Assembly (NCBI RefSeq): GCF_002954355.1
Contig: NZ_MQVV01000012.1
Span: 124,001 to 188,000, forward strand
Origin: Nonlabens tegetincola
GTDB lineage: Bacteria > Bacteroidota > Bacteroidia > Flavobacteriales > Flavobacteriaceae
Length of the DNA: 64,000 bases
Direction of reading: 5' to 3'
Shown here piece by piece: positions 1 through 9,045 of this stretch; positions within the stretch are counted from its first letter, which is position 1; each line of letters starts with the position of its first letter. The position numbers and the translations under genes are program-made. The notes below the pieces were generated by a model. The model was given only the letters and a program-made list of their open reading frames with translations. It searched no databases and was not told where the DNA came from.

Positions 1-470
1 ACCTCGCTATTTTCTTGTATCACTAAACCATTAGAGCTGGTTGTTATAGAAAGAATTTCATCTACACGATTAAAATTATCTATTTCAAATTGTTGTATTT
101 GATTAGGGTTTGAAACATTGCTGCTTGTAATGATATTTTCATCGTATTCTATACTGTAAGAACTAGTACTTTGATTTTCAATCTTTGTATAATTGATTAC
201 TTGGTTGTTTGGTGCGTATTGAAATTGATATGTTTTTGATTGTTGACCAGAGAATACGATCTCAGATATAAGATTTTCATTATCGTATACTATATCAATG
301 TTTGTTACAATATTGCTAGCTGTGTTTTCTGCTATTTGAATTGAACTAAGTCTTACTTTATCGTCAATAGTGGTAATATCGTCATCTCCTTGATTTTGAT
401 CATCGGACAATGTAGGATCCTCATCGCAAGAAACCAAAAGTAGAATTAATAGAGTATATAAATATTTCAC
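1..470 (-). CDS. Lipoprotein, partial (3' end outside window)
   Basis: The minus-strand frame stays open from 470 to the window edge and so lacks its C-terminus. I start it at GTG (468-470); no in-frame ATG lies just upstream. The N-terminus is a short hydrophobic signal ending in a lipobox (LLLVSC) followed by an acidic stretch (DEDPTLSDD), the usual look of a surface or periplasmic lipoprotein in Bacteroidota. The visible part is rich in Asn, Ser, Ile and Tyr and reads like the YD/DUF4595-type beta-strand lipoproteins (pattern xxYxYDxxxxI), but I cannot assign a family. It lies downstream of the M1 peptidase gene and is separated from it by a terminator. Confidence 0.7.
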   Translation of the reverse strand, partial: MKYLYTLLILLLVSCDEDPTLSDDQNQGDDDITTIDDKVRLSSIQIAENTASNIVTNIDIVYDNENLISEIVFSGQQSKTYQFQYAPNNQVINYTKIENQSTSSYSIEYDENIITSSNVSNPNQIQQFEIDNFNRVDEILSITTSSNGLVIQENSE

Positions 471-534
471 GTAAAAGCGATTGAATTGGATTGATAGTTT
501 TACAATAGAGTAAAAGTACAATTTATGGTAAAAC

Positions 535-566
535 AAAAAGCCAGTTTCTATTGAAACTGGCTTTTT
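535..566 (-). terminator. Rho-independent terminator of the M1 peptidase gene
   Basis: AAGCCAGTTTC and GAAACTGGCTT pair around the loop TATT, with T-runs on both strands. It follows the stop of the 587-2893 gene. Confidence 0.85.
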
Positions 567-586
567 AAACGTTTATAAAACAGAGA

Positions 587-2893
587 TTATTGCTTTCTCA
601 TTTCTTCAAACTTATCAACTTTAGGCTGTTGTGGCCAGCTGTTGTTTGACACATCAATGTCAGCTGTTTCTAGGTCTGGGTCTATAGTAATACCTACGAT
701 TTCTTTATCGCTTGCTTTACTTAGACCAACTTCTTTATCATTGTATCTCCAAATTTCTGCTGGATGAGTGACACGTTCTTTAGTACCATCTGCAAACGTG
801 TATTCAATGATAATAGGCATAACTAATCCTCCTGGTTTTTCAACAGTAATTTCATAGAAGTATTTAGGAGCTTTCATTCTAGCTCTTTCTTCGGCAGTGA
901 AATTTTCTTTTAAGTAATCATCTATACCACTTACTACTTCTCCTGGTTGCTTACCTTTCAAGGCAGCGTTAAAGTCTTCGCTATCTTCTTTTACCATATA
1001 AACAAGACCAGCTTCTTTAATACGTTCAACAGGAATGCCGTTTTCTTTAGCATAATCCTTCATAGCTTGGTTCATTTCATTTGAAACATAATATTTACTA
1101 ACCTCTTTAAGTCCCATATCATTGAAACGAGTAGTATAGAACCATCCTCTCCAGAACCAGTCTAGATCCATAGCACTTGCATCTTCCATAGAACGGAAGA
1201 AATCCTCTGGTGTAGGGTGCTTGAACATCCATCTTTGAGAATAAGTACGGAATGCATAATCAAAAAGATCACGACCCATTACGGTTTCTCTTAAGATATT
1301 AAGACCAGTAGCAGGCTTACTATAAGCGTTTGAACCAAATTGATACGTATTTAAACCTTTACTCATAATTGGAGCGATGTATCTTTGATCACCTGCCATA
1401 TAAGGAACAATTTTCGCAGCAGGTCCACGACGAGATGGGTACGCATCTAAACCTTCAATAGCAGCTGGATAATTTTCACCAAAATCTTGTTCGGCAACGT
1501 ATTGTACAAAAGTATTAAGACCTTCGTCCATCCATGTCCATTGACGCTCATCACTATTAACAATCATTGGGAAGAAGTTGTGTCCAACCTCGTGGATAAT
1601 TACTGAAATCATACCAAATTTAGTACGATCTGTGTAGTTTCCTTCAGCATCTGGTCTACCGTAGTTCCAGCAAATCATTGGATATTCCATTCCTTGATTC
1701 TTTGCGTGAACCGATATTGCTTTGTGGTAAGGGTAGTCAAAAGTCATTCTACTGTAGGACTTTAAAGTTTGCGCTACTGCATATGTGGACCATTGCTCCC
1801 ATAATGGATTACCTTCTGGCGGATATATAGAAACAGCCATAACATCTTTATCACCTACCTTAACAGCCATAGCATCTGCTACGTAACGACGAGATGAAGT
1901 CCATCCAAAGTCACGTACATAATCAGCCTTGAATTCCCAAGTTTTAGTTTTAGTAGCACCTGGCATCATTGCAAGTTTCTCAGCCTCTGGTTGAGTTCTT
2001 ATTATAACAGGTTTGTCATAACTTTTTGTAGCCTGCTCATAACGCTTTAATTCTGTTTTAGAATAAACGTCTTTTCTGTTTTCTAACTTACCAGTTGCAT
2101 CAACCCAGTGATCTTCTGGTACAGTAAGGTTTACTTCAAAAGTTCCGAATGGTAATGCAAACTCATCACGACCCCAGAATTGACTATTCTGCCATCCTTC
2201 AACGTCGTTATACACACACATGCGAGGATAAAACTGAGCGATTACATAGGCTCTATGTCCATCAGGAAATTGCTCATATCCACTACGTCCTCTACCATCA
2301 ACGTGGTTGTTGATGTTGTAGTCCCATTCTATATCAAAACTAAATTTCTCACCTGTTTTTAGCGTTTTAGGTAATTCAACTCTCATCATAGTTTGATTAA
2401 TCATGTATGGAAGAGCGTTACCTTTTGAATCTAATACTTTCTTTATATTGAAACCACCATCAAACGGTTCTTTCATATATTGAGATGCAAAATCAGACGG
2501 ACGCATGAATGGATTAACGCCACCACCTTCAATAAGTGCAGACTTAGTATCCTTCTGTCTTACGTTTTGGTCTAACTGCACCCATAGATAGTCTAATGCA
2601 TCTGGTGAGTTGTTAGTGTAAGTAATCGTTTCATAACCATAAATATGATGATTGGCATCATCTAATTTGATGTCCATCTTGTAGTCTGCTCGTTGCTGAT
2701 AGTAGGCAGGACCAGGTGCTCCACTTGCACTGCGGTATTGGTTAGGAGTGGAAAATTCTTGGTACAGTTGACGGAACTTGTTGATGTTATAGTGTTCCTC
2801 TGCTTTTGGTTCTTCTTGTTGTTCTGTTTCCTGTGCTTGTAAACCGAAGGAAATCATTAACAAACTGAAAAACAAAAATTTAATAGTTTTCAT
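587..2893 (-). CDS. M1 family metallopeptidase (aminopeptidase-like), secreted
   Basis: A 768-residue protein with an N-terminal signal peptide (about residues 1-20, ending in LQAQ), so it acts in the periplasm or outside. The gluzincin zinc site is complete: HEVGH at 434-438 and the third ligand E457 (in WMDEGL) 18 residues later, the M1 spacing. An exopeptidase-type loop (NQGMEYP) precedes it in place of the classical GxMEN. The first 300 residues form the beta-rich N-domain of M1 enzymes. It probably trims peptides for uptake. It is the last gene of a minus-strand run (4988 to 587) and is followed by a terminator. The exact substrate is unknown. Confidence 0.9.
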   Translation of the reverse strand: MKTIKFLFFSLLMISFGLQAQETEQQEEPKAEEHYNINKFRQLYQEFSTPNQYRSASGAPGPAYYQQRADYKMDIKLDDANHHIYGYETITYTNNSPDALDYLWVQLDQNVRQKDTKSALIEGGGVNPFMRPSDFASQYMKEPFDGGFNIKKVLDSKGNALPYMINQTMMRVELPKTLKTGEKFSFDIEWDYNINNHVDGRGRSGYEQFPDGHRAYVIAQFYPRMCVYNDVEGWQNSQFWGRDEFALPFGTFEVNLTVPEDHWVDATGKLENRKDVYSKTELKRYEQATKSYDKPVIIRTQPEAEKLAMMPGATKTKTWEFKADYVRDFGWTSSRRYVADAMAVKVGDKDVMAVSIYPPEGNPLWEQWSTYAVAQTLKSYSRMTFDYPYHKAISVHAKNQGMEYPMICWNYGRPDAEGNYTDRTKFGMISVIIHEVGHNFFPMIVNSDERQWTWMDEGLNTFVQYVAEQDFGENYPAAIEGLDAYPSRRGPAAKIVPYMAGDQRYIAPIMSKGLNTYQFGSNAYSKPATGLNILRETVMGRDLFDYAFRTYSQRWMFKHPTPEDFFRSMEDASAMDLDWFWRGWFYTTRFNDMGLKEVSKYYVSNEMNQAMKDYAKENGIPVERIKEAGLVYMVKEDSEDFNAALKGKQPGEVVSGIDDYLKENFTAEERARMKAPKYFYEITVEKPGGLVMPIIIEYTFADGTKERVTHPAEIWRYNDKEVGLSKASDKEIVGITIDPDLETADIDVSNNSWPQQPKVDKFEEMRKQ

Positions 2894-2951
2894 GTTGCAA
2901 ATTAGGTTTAAGGATTGCTAAAATAAGAAATATACGCACCTTTTATAAAGA

Positions 2952-3470
2952 TTAAGAAAAAGTTAAGGTTTCTTGTGGGCGTTCTTTTGTCATTACCATG
3001 CTCTTTCTTTTGTCGTTGATTTTATAATGTACCATATTTTTTTGGTCATCAAACACCTCAAAAAGAGCAGTGAATTTCATTTTAATAGTTTCTGGCATTT
3101 TGGTAACCGGTAATTCTATGTAAAGCACAATTTGATCATCAATAAACTCTGCGCCCAATACGTTTACAGTTAGTTCCTTACCATCTACAGTGGCTTCAAT
3201 TTTACTTTGAAAATACTTTTCTAAATAAAAATTTACAGTTTTTAAATCCTTAATTCCATCTAGCTTCACTTCCTTGCCAAAACGATCTTGTAAGGCATCT
3301 TCCATATCGTCTATAAAAAATCGACTGGTCATTTGAAGTGCGCTAGCCTTTTGTTTATAAGCGACATTGGAAACTGATAAATAGTATTTATGATCGTTTT
3401 GTTTAGTATGCTTTCGCGAAAGCGTAAACAGCACCAAACTACTGGTTACAATTAGAATAAGGTATTTCAT
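2952..3470 (-). CDS. DUF6702 family protein
   Basis: A 172-residue protein of the DUF6702 type (YYLSVSNVAY ... LQMTSRFFIDDMEDAL), which in flavobacteria is often found directly upstream of an M1 metallopeptidase gene, as here (58 bp gap). The N-terminus is a hydrophobic signal or anchor, residues 1-16. Residues 17-20 (LSRK) are encoded by a copy of the GCTTTCGCGAAAGC palindrome, so the normal signal-cleavage region appears altered. The function of the family is unknown. The shared neighbourhood suggests a role beside the peptidase at the cell envelope, which is inference. Confidence 0.8.
   Translation of the reverse strand: MKYLILIVTSSLVLFTLSRKHTKQNDHKYYLSVSNVAYKQKASALQMTSRFFIDDMEDALQDRFGKEVKLDGIKDLKTVNFYLEKYFQSKIEATVDGKELTVNVLGAEFIDDQIVLYIELPVTKMPETIKMKFTALFEVFDDQKNMVHYKINDKRKSMVMTKERPQETLTFS
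3410..3423. repeat. GCTTTCGCGAAAGC palindrome, copy 1
   Basis: Perfect 14-bp palindrome inside the DUF6702 gene, read there as L-S-R-K. Confidence 0.95.
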
Positions 3471-3520
3471 ACTTACTAGATAAATTTTGCACTTAAATGT
3501 TACAAGTTATGTTCCAAAAA

Positions 3521-4066
3521 TTATAATTGTGTCACGTTACCTAGAAAGATGCCGTGAAAGCGCTCATCAGTATTATAAACAGCATCTATTTCAATGTAGA
3601 ATCCAGTGCTGTATGGACTTACTCGTATAAAACCTGATTCAAATGCGGTAATCGCATTGAGGTTGTTACCGGTATCATAATTCTCTGAAAAACCTGCATT
3701 CACATCACCAATTTCTTGTGTTGAGTTGATTTCATAAGTACCACTTTGTAATGGGATGTTTCGATTGCCAAAAAACTCGAGATCAATGGCAAAGCCTGTA
3801 CCTGAAAGCGTACCAGAATTTTCTGTGATATTCTCGTCGGTAATCAATAATTGTGTGGAATAAGTGTCGCTAGAAATTTGTAAAAATTCTTCAAGATAAG
3901 CCGGTCTTACGCCTTGATTGTTTTGAAGATCGGGACCGTAACAAAAAACATTAAAGGTAATGGGTGGCAATTCTGGCAAATCATCATCATTGCTACAAGA
4001 GTTGATCCCTATAATTAGGAATAAGGATAGCACTAACTTTATTGGGAATAAGTTTTTTGTAGTCAT
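3521..4066 (-). CDS. Lipoprotein of unknown function
   Basis: A 181-residue protein with a signal peptide and lipobox (IGINSC, Cys about residue 24) followed by an acidic SNDDD linker, so it is probably an outer-membrane-attached lipoprotein. The rest is beta-rich with many Asn, Thr and Gly (for example NIPLQSGTYEINST), a composition common in small lipoproteins that build a single beta-sandwich. The start codon lies one base after the stop of the upstream gene, so the two are cotranscribed and probably translationally coupled. I do not recognise the family. Confidence 0.8.
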   Translation of the reverse strand: MTTKNLFPIKLVLSLFLIIGINSCSNDDDLPELPPITFNVFCYGPDLQNNQGVRPAYLEEFLQISSDTYSTQLLITDENITENSGTLSGTGFAIDLEFFGNRNIPLQSGTYEINSTQEIGDVNAGFSENYDTGNNLNAITAFESGFIRVSPYSTGFYIEIDAVYNTDERFHGIFLGNVTQL

Positions 4067-4067
4067 T

Positions 4068-4988
4068 TTATTGCTTTTTAATGGTTTCTTTCATTTTTAA
4101 AGAGTCTGTGGACATTGAGTTAAATTGAATATTGGTTTCTTGTGTTGATTCAGTTGGATGATAGTCAGGTAGATTCTTTTTTCTTTTGAATTCTGTTGCG
4201 GTCATGTTGAGAAACTGAAGTAAATCTAACTCATTTTGTTTAGAGAACATCTCTTCATTTAATCCTCTGTCCTTGGCGTAATACATGAATTCATAGAGGT
4301 ATTTTTCTTCTAATTTCAAGAATTCAGTTAGGAACTTAGTTTGGTATTTATTTTTAATTAAAATCACGTCAAACTCTTTTTTTTCTTCTACTGGTCCCGA
4401 GTTTAAATCAAGAGCGCTCAAAGTACTGTTGAGAACAACCGCACCTAGTAGTCCTACTAGGTTAAACATATTAAACCTGGGCATACTTTGGGCCATGGCT
4501 TCATGCCTTATAGCGTATTCTTCTGGTTGACGTTGACGATCAGAAAAGGTGTTGTCAATACGATCTACCGCTCTTGTACGTACATTAAATTCACTTACTT
4601 CGTCTATTTTGGGATCGACGTTGGTAACTTCTTTTACATCTATAAGCATCAAGCTTTCATTAATAACAACCTCATCTAGAACGTTTACTCCTTGCCTAAG
4701 TTGTATAGTAGCTTTTTTATCCTCAACAGTTTGCTCAGTGACCACTAAAGTAAGAGGTTCATATTGTACAGCTCTCAAGGTGAGTTTATCACCTGCTTTT
4801 ACATTCAAATAAAAGATACCATCATCATTAGTGACAGTACCATCAATGCTGTTATTATTAAAAATGGTAATTCCAGATAGCGGTTCTTCTGTTGCGCTTA
4901 GAATTTTTCCTTCTATTTGAGTTCGATTATTTTGTGACCATAAAAGGACTGAAAATAATAGGAGACCGATATTAATAATTGCTTTCAT
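4068..4988 (-). CDS. Carboxypeptidase-regulatory-like domain protein
   Basis: A 306-residue secreted protein. After a signal peptide (about 1-19) comes a CarboxypepD_reg-like beta-sandwich (residues about 23-110: IEGKILSATEEPLSGITIF, then GTVTNDDGIFYLNV and LDEVVI). This is the module found at the N-terminus of SusC/TonB-dependent receptors, but no barrel follows. The C-terminal half is charged and helical (ExKKEFDVILIKNKYQTKFL ...). It is the first gene of the minus-strand run. A candidate -7 box TAACTTTG lies at 5014-5007. The function is not known. Confidence 0.8.
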   Translation of the reverse strand: MKAIINIGLLLFSVLLWSQNNRTQIEGKILSATEEPLSGITIFNNNSIDGTVTNDDGIFYLNVKAGDKLTLRAVQYEPLTLVVTEQTVEDKKATIQLRQGVNVLDEVVINESLMLIDVKEVTNVDPKIDEVSEFNVRTRAVDRIDNTFSDRQRQPEEYAIRHEAMAQSMPRFNMFNLVGLLGAVVLNSTLSALDLNSGPVEEKKEFDVILIKNKYQTKFLTEFLKLEEKYLYEFMYYAKDRGLNEEMFSKQNELDLLQFLNMTATEFKRKKNLPDYHPTESTQETNIQFNSMSTDSLKMKETIKKQ

Positions 4989-5006
4989 AGCTTATTCTAT
5001 TTAAAA

Positions 5007-5014
5007 CAAAGTTA
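5007..5014 (-). promoter_or_regulatory. Candidate -7 box (TAACTTTG) for the 4068-4988 gene
   Basis: Matches TAnnTTTG of the Bacteroidota main sigma factor, 18 bp upstream of the start. I see no good -33 TTG. Confidence 0.4.
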
Positions 5015-5125
5015 CTCATACTTGTTACTGTATGACACACTTAAATTAAGCTTTAAGTTAATGTTTGTAAAAAGACTTTACATTAAAGTTTACTTAATTT
5101 ACAAATACAAGGAGAGATTAACTTG

Positions 5126-5133
5126 TAATTTTG
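5126..5133 (+). promoter_or_regulatory. Candidate -7 box (TAATTTTG) for pepE
   Basis: Matches TAnnTTTG and ends 34 bp before the pepE start. I see no clear -33 TTG. Confidence 0.4.
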
Positions 5134-5167
5134 ATGATAATTGTTATTCTTAAAGTGGTAAAAATTT

Positions 5168-5881
5168 ATGCGCAATCTTATTATTGCTAGTACATCTACG
5201 ATACATCGATCTGGATATTTAGAATATATTAAAGAAGATGTTCTTACAGCCCTCAAAGAAGTTGAAGCTACAAGTCTACTCTTTATTCCATTCGCAAGAC
5301 CTGGTGGAATTACGCATGAAGATTATACTAAAAAAGTGCAAGTAGCACTAGAAGACACCGGTATTAAGGTAGTTGGTTTGCATGAAGTGCAGGATCCTAA
5401 AAAGGCTATTCTTGAGGCCAAAGCAATTTTTACCGGTGGTGGAAATACCTTTGTATTACTTAATGAGCTTTACAAACGAGATGTTTTAACTGCTCTTAGA
5501 AAAGCGATATTTTCAGGAACCTTCTATCTAGGAACTAGTGCTGGTAGCAATTTGTGTGGCCTCACAGTTAATAATACTAATGATATGCCTATTGTTCATC
5601 CTCCGAGTCTCAAAGCATTAGGCGTAATAGGTTATAATATTAATCCACATTATCTAGATCCGGATTCAGGATCTACTCACATGGGTGAAACGAGAGAAAC
5701 AAGAATCAACGAGTTTCACACGTACCATCAGATACCGGTAGTTGGATTGCGAGAAGGTAGTTACATAAGAGTGCTAGGAGATAAAGAATTGCTCAAAGGT
5801 GAATTGACCGCACGAGTTTTTAAAAAAGATAATAAACCGGTTGAGGTCTCACCAGATTTTGATTTTGCTACATTAACTTAA
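5168..5881 (+). CDS. pepE: Dipeptidase E (peptidase family S51)
   Basis: A 237-residue cytoplasmic serine peptidase of family S51 that releases N-terminal aspartate from Asp-X dipeptides. The nucleophile elbow GTSAGSN places Ser at residue 124. Asp139 and His161 follow at exactly the spacing of the Salmonella enzyme triad (S120, D135, H157; +15 and +37). Length matches the family (about 230). The gene is first of a plus-strand group; a GNAT gene starts 11 bp after its stop. Confidence 0.93.
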   Translation: MRNLIIASTSTIHRSGYLEYIKEDVLTALKEVEATSLLFIPFARPGGITHEDYTKKVQVALEDTGIKVVGLHEVQDPKKAILEAKAIFTGGGNTFVLLNELYKRDVLTALRKAIFSGTFYLGTSAGSNLCGLTVNNTNDMPIVHPPSLKALGVIGYNINPHYLDPDSGSTHMGETRETRINEFHTYHQIPVVGLREGSYIRVLGDKELLKGELTARVFKKDNKPVEVSPDFDFATLT

Positions 5882-5892
5882 ATCTTAAACCT

Positions 5893-6177
5893 ATGAATAT
5901 TGATATAAAACACAATCAAAACGATAGTAGAGGAATCTTCTTTTATAAAAAGGAGGAAAAAACGATGGCCGAACTTACATACTCTCATGAGGATAATGTT
6001 ATGACCATTGATCATACCGAAGTAAATCCAGATTTAGAAGGTAATGGAATAGGAACTCAATTAGTTCATAAGGCGGTTGAGTATGCTCAAAAAAATAATA
6101 TGAAGGTTCATCCTTTATGTCCATTTGCTGAAGTTTTATTTGATGAAAACGACCAATGGAGCGATCTAAGGGTTTGA
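5893..6177 (+). CDS. Small GNAT-fold N-acetyltransferase
   Basis: A 94-residue single-domain acetyltransferase-like protein of the short YidJ/NATD1 type: strands GIFFYKKEEKTMAELTYS, then HTEVNPDLEGNGIG with an acetyl-CoA loop of the R/Q-x-x-G-x-G/A kind (EGNGIG), then helix LVHKAVEYAQ. I keep the first ATG because the conserved first strand would be lost if translation began at the ATG at 5965. The AAGGAGG just before that ATG is coding sequence (Lys-Glu repeats). The substrate is unknown. The stop overlaps the start of the next GNAT gene by one base (TGATG). Confidence 0.85.
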   Translation: MNIDIKHNQNDSRGIFFYKKEEKTMAELTYSHEDNVMTIDHTEVNPDLEGNGIGTQLVHKAVEYAQKNNMKVHPLCPFAEVLFDENDQWSDLRV

Positions 6178-6716
6178 TGCCAACATTAGAAACTGAACGA
6201 TTACTATTAAGGCCGTTTGAGATTTCTGATAAAGAATTTGTGTTTGACTTGCACAAGGATCCTCAGGTCATGCAGTTTACAGGAAAACAACCTATGACAA
6301 CTGTTCTAGAGGCAAAACTCTTATTAGATGAAATATTGCATCCAGAAAAAGGTCAATACGCTTCATACCAATTAGGAAGGTATGCCGTTATTGATAAATC
6401 TACAGGAAAAAAAATAGGCAGCGCAGGTTTGAATTATACTCAATCTAAAAACATTATTGAGATAGGGTATAAATTTTTAAAGGAATTTTGGGGTCAAGGT
6501 TACGCAACAGAATCTTGTAAAGCTCTTCTAGATCATGGATTCAATACTAGAAATTTTGATTCAATAGCAGCACATATAGCCGAGGAAAATATAGGATCTC
6601 AAATTGTTGCAGAAAGGTTGGGAATGCAAATCCATCATAGGTTTTTATGGGAAGGCGTTATTCCCGGTAGGTTTTATACAATGAGTAAATCAACCTTTAA
6701 GGCAAACAATCTGTAG
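6177..6716 (+). CDS. GNAT family N-acetyltransferase (RimJ/RimL-like)
   Basis: A 179-residue protein beginning LETERLLLRPFEISD, the hallmark of the RimJ/RimL branch, with the acetyl-CoA loop GQGYATESCKAL and the typical A-x-N-x-x-S-x-x-V-x-E-R-L-G-M pattern (AHIAEENIGSQIVAERLGM). I start at ATG 6177, which overlaps the upstream TGA by one base, rather than at the upstream ATG 6156, because homologs begin close to the TERL motif. It may acetylate a protein N-terminus or a small amine; the substrate cannot be read from sequence. Confidence 0.85.
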   Translation: MPTLETERLLLRPFEISDKEFVFDLHKDPQVMQFTGKQPMTTVLEAKLLLDEILHPEKGQYASYQLGRYAVIDKSTGKKIGSAGLNYTQSKNIIEIGYKFLKEFWGQGYATESCKALLDHGFNTRNFDSIAAHIAEENIGSQIVAERLGMQIHHRFLWEGVIPGRFYTMSKSTFKANNL

Positions 6717-6792
6717 TGTTTAACAATAACAATAATTATAGGTGGATTACTCATACAGTTATTTACTTTTACACCGCGTCTATGCCATTGCT

Positions 6793-8967
6793 ATGAGAAA
6801 CAGTTTTTTGTTCGTCTTTTTCTTGCCATTTATAATGATGGCGCAAGAGTCTACACCTTTTATCATTCAAAAGGCAGCCGAAAGATTATCACAAAACGAA
6901 CTGCTTAATCAAGTAAATAGCTTTAGCTATGAGTCTTATGAGAATTTTAAAATAACTGGTGATCCAGAGGCTTTAACAGGTCCAGGTTATAAAAAAACCG
7001 AATTACGTAAGACTTTAAAAAAAACGCAAGTACTTTTTTCAGAGCGTACCATCCTGCATGTATACGATTCAATAAAAGGATATAAAGAGGTAGTAACAGC
7101 AGCTCAAATGCCAGGTTTTGAAAAACCTGTATATCCTGTATATACTATCATATTTCAATCCCAGTTTTTAAATCAAAAGGATTATATAATACTTGATCAA
7201 CGATTTAAAAATCCATTGCATTCTTCAAGAACTGAATTCTACGATTATCAAATCGAAAAAGATTCCGTAATAGAGAACAGAACTGTCTATAAAGTAAATT
7301 TTAAACCACAACCTCTTGCAGAAATCCCCAATTTATTAGAAGGTACCGTTTACATAGATGCTGTTAATTATGATGTTGTTCTCTTTGAAATTGATACACC
7401 AGGAGAACTCAATATAGAGACTCTTCATAGCTTTACCTACAATACAAAAGCCGGAGTTTGGGTTCCTTTAAAAAGATCTTTGTATGTAAAAAAGCAGAAA
7501 ACTAAAAAGGAATTGGAGCTTTTTGGTGGTAGGCTAGAGGTAGGTAACGAATCTCCGTCTGAAAATCAAACAGGACAAGATTTGTATATGATTCTAGAAG
7601 TGGATTACTTCAATTATGAATTAAATATACCGGTAGATTTTGGAAAGAAGGGTATTCTTACTGAAATCCCTGACGAGGCAATAGGTCGGCCAGAATCATA
7701 TTGGGATGAATATCGAGATTCAAAAGAGGCCTATACAACAACACAACTAGCTCAATTTACAAACTTGGATAGTGTGGTTACCGCGACCAAGATTAATAGA
7801 AAACTAGAAACACTTGATAAGTTTAAGGTGGGCTATTATCCAGCAGGATTTTTTGATATTGATTTAAAGTATCTAGTAAAATACAATGATTACGAGGCGT
7901 TTAGATTGGGAGTTGGTGGTCAAACTAATGAGAAATTAAGTGAAAAATGGAGGTTAAGTGGTTACGTGGCCTACGGTACTAAGGATGATCGATTTAAATA
8001 TAAAATAAGCGCAGGATTTAGAATTGACGAAGAAAAAAACACATGGCTCAACCTATATAAAAGTGAGGATATTGCTGAAATAGGTGCCGAAAAATTCTTG
8101 ACTGATGCACGTGTTTATAGTCTTTTTGAGCCTAGACTTATCAATATTCCAACTTTCTTTAAATACAATAGTGTAGGAGCCTCACTACAACAGCGATTAT
8201 TCCCTTCGTTGATAAGTGAGATCTCGCTTTCGCGAAAGCGAATTACTCAAACAACATTTTATGAATTCAGGCCTAGGGATAATAGTTTTACTAACTATAC
8301 CTTATCTGAAGTGGTTATAGGTGCGAGGTATAGTCCAGTAAGCACCTTTATGCTTACTCCTAGCGGTTATCAAGAAATAACACGAGGTTATCCAATATTA
8401 AGTGCTCAATACACACAAGGAATAAAAGGATTGTATGGATCAAACTTTAATTACGGAAAGTTGTCTGCCAAAGCGGTATATTTTCAACCCTGGAAGGACA
8501 ATTCTTTTACTGAATTGCAAGTAGAAGGTCACTACGGCCGTGGCGATATTCCTCTTACCCATCTTTATCATGCTTACCCTAACTCACCTACAAAAGATGA
8601 ATTATTGCAAAGGTTTTCAGTTGCAGGTAGGCGCAGTTTTGAAACCATGTATTTCAATGAGTTCTTTTCTGATAGATTGATCACAGCACAAGTAAAGCAT
8701 AGATTCCCTGCACTTAACATTGCATCGTTTTTAAAGCCTGAAGTTGCCTTTATTACTAGGGCAGCCTTAGGTAGTATGAACAATACTGAAGAGCATATAG
8801 GAATTGGGTTTGACACTCTAGAACACGGTTATTTTGAAAGTGGTGTTGAATTAAATAAACTCCTTTTCGGATTTGGATTAAGCTTTTCTTACCGCTATGG
8901 GGCTTATCATTTGCCTGATATTGAGGACAATCTTGCGTTAAAATTTACCTTTTATTTAGAATTGTAG
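6793..8967 (+). CDS. DUF5686 family outer-membrane protein
   Basis: A 724-residue protein. The start at ATG 6793 gives a good signal peptide (RNSFLFVFFLPFIMMAQ); an upstream GTG at 6742 would bury it. The N-terminal third resembles DUF5686 (helix IIQKAAERLSQN, then SFSYESYENFKITGDPE). The C-terminal part has alternating strands and ends in an aromatic strand (LALKFTFYLEL), as in an outer-membrane beta-barrel. Many DUF5686 proteins carry a CarboxypepD_reg domain before this region and here I do not see one. Palindrome copy 2 encodes LSRKR near residue 480. The family's function is unknown; the context is envelope genes. Confidence 0.8.
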   Translation: MRNSFLFVFFLPFIMMAQESTPFIIQKAAERLSQNELLNQVNSFSYESYENFKITGDPEALTGPGYKKTELRKTLKKTQVLFSERTILHVYDSIKGYKEVVTAAQMPGFEKPVYPVYTIIFQSQFLNQKDYIILDQRFKNPLHSSRTEFYDYQIEKDSVIENRTVYKVNFKPQPLAEIPNLLEGTVYIDAVNYDVVLFEIDTPGELNIETLHSFTYNTKAGVWVPLKRSLYVKKQKTKKELELFGGRLEVGNESPSENQTGQDLYMILEVDYFNYELNIPVDFGKKGILTEIPDEAIGRPESYWDEYRDSKEAYTTTQLAQFTNLDSVVTATKINRKLETLDKFKVGYYPAGFFDIDLKYLVKYNDYEAFRLGVGGQTNEKLSEKWRLSGYVAYGTKDDRFKYKISAGFRIDEEKNTWLNLYKSEDIAEIGAEKFLTDARVYSLFEPRLINIPTFFKYNSVGASLQQRLFPSLISEISLSRKRITQTTFYEFRPRDNSFTNYTLSEVVIGARYSPVSTFMLTPSGYQEITRGYPILSAQYTQGIKGLYGSNFNYGKLSAKAVYFQPWKDNSFTELQVEGHYGRGDIPLTHLYHAYPNSPTKDELLQRFSVAGRRSFETMYFNEFFSDRLITAQVKHRFPALNIASFLKPEVAFITRAALGSMNNTEEHIGIGFDTLEHGYFESGVELNKLLFGFGLSFSYRYGAYHLPDIEDNLALKFTFYLEL
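8226..8239. repeat. GCTTTCGCGAAAGC palindrome, copy 2
   Basis: Perfect copy (16-bp palindrome with flanking C/G) in the DUF5686 gene, read as L-S-R-K. Confidence 0.95.
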
Positions 8968-9017
8968 CCTTTAGAATAGTTTACACTTGAAATAAGGATT
9001 ATCACGTGTATAAGATT

Positions 9018-9025
9018 TACCTTTG
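9018..9025 (+). promoter_or_regulatory. Candidate -7 box (TACCTTTG) for the MMPL gene
   Basis: Matches TAnnTTTGCA and ends 20 bp before the start. The nearest TTG (8987-8989) is farther than the usual 17-23 bp. Confidence 0.5.
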
Positions 9026-9045
9026 CAGCCCATCGGTAAAGACCT

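Noticed and set aside
5951-5965. Shine-Dalgarno-like AAGGAGG before an internal ATG in the small GNAT gene
   Set aside because: It encodes conserved residues of the second strand, the upstream ATG is needed for the full fold, and this phylum rarely uses Shine-Dalgarno sites.
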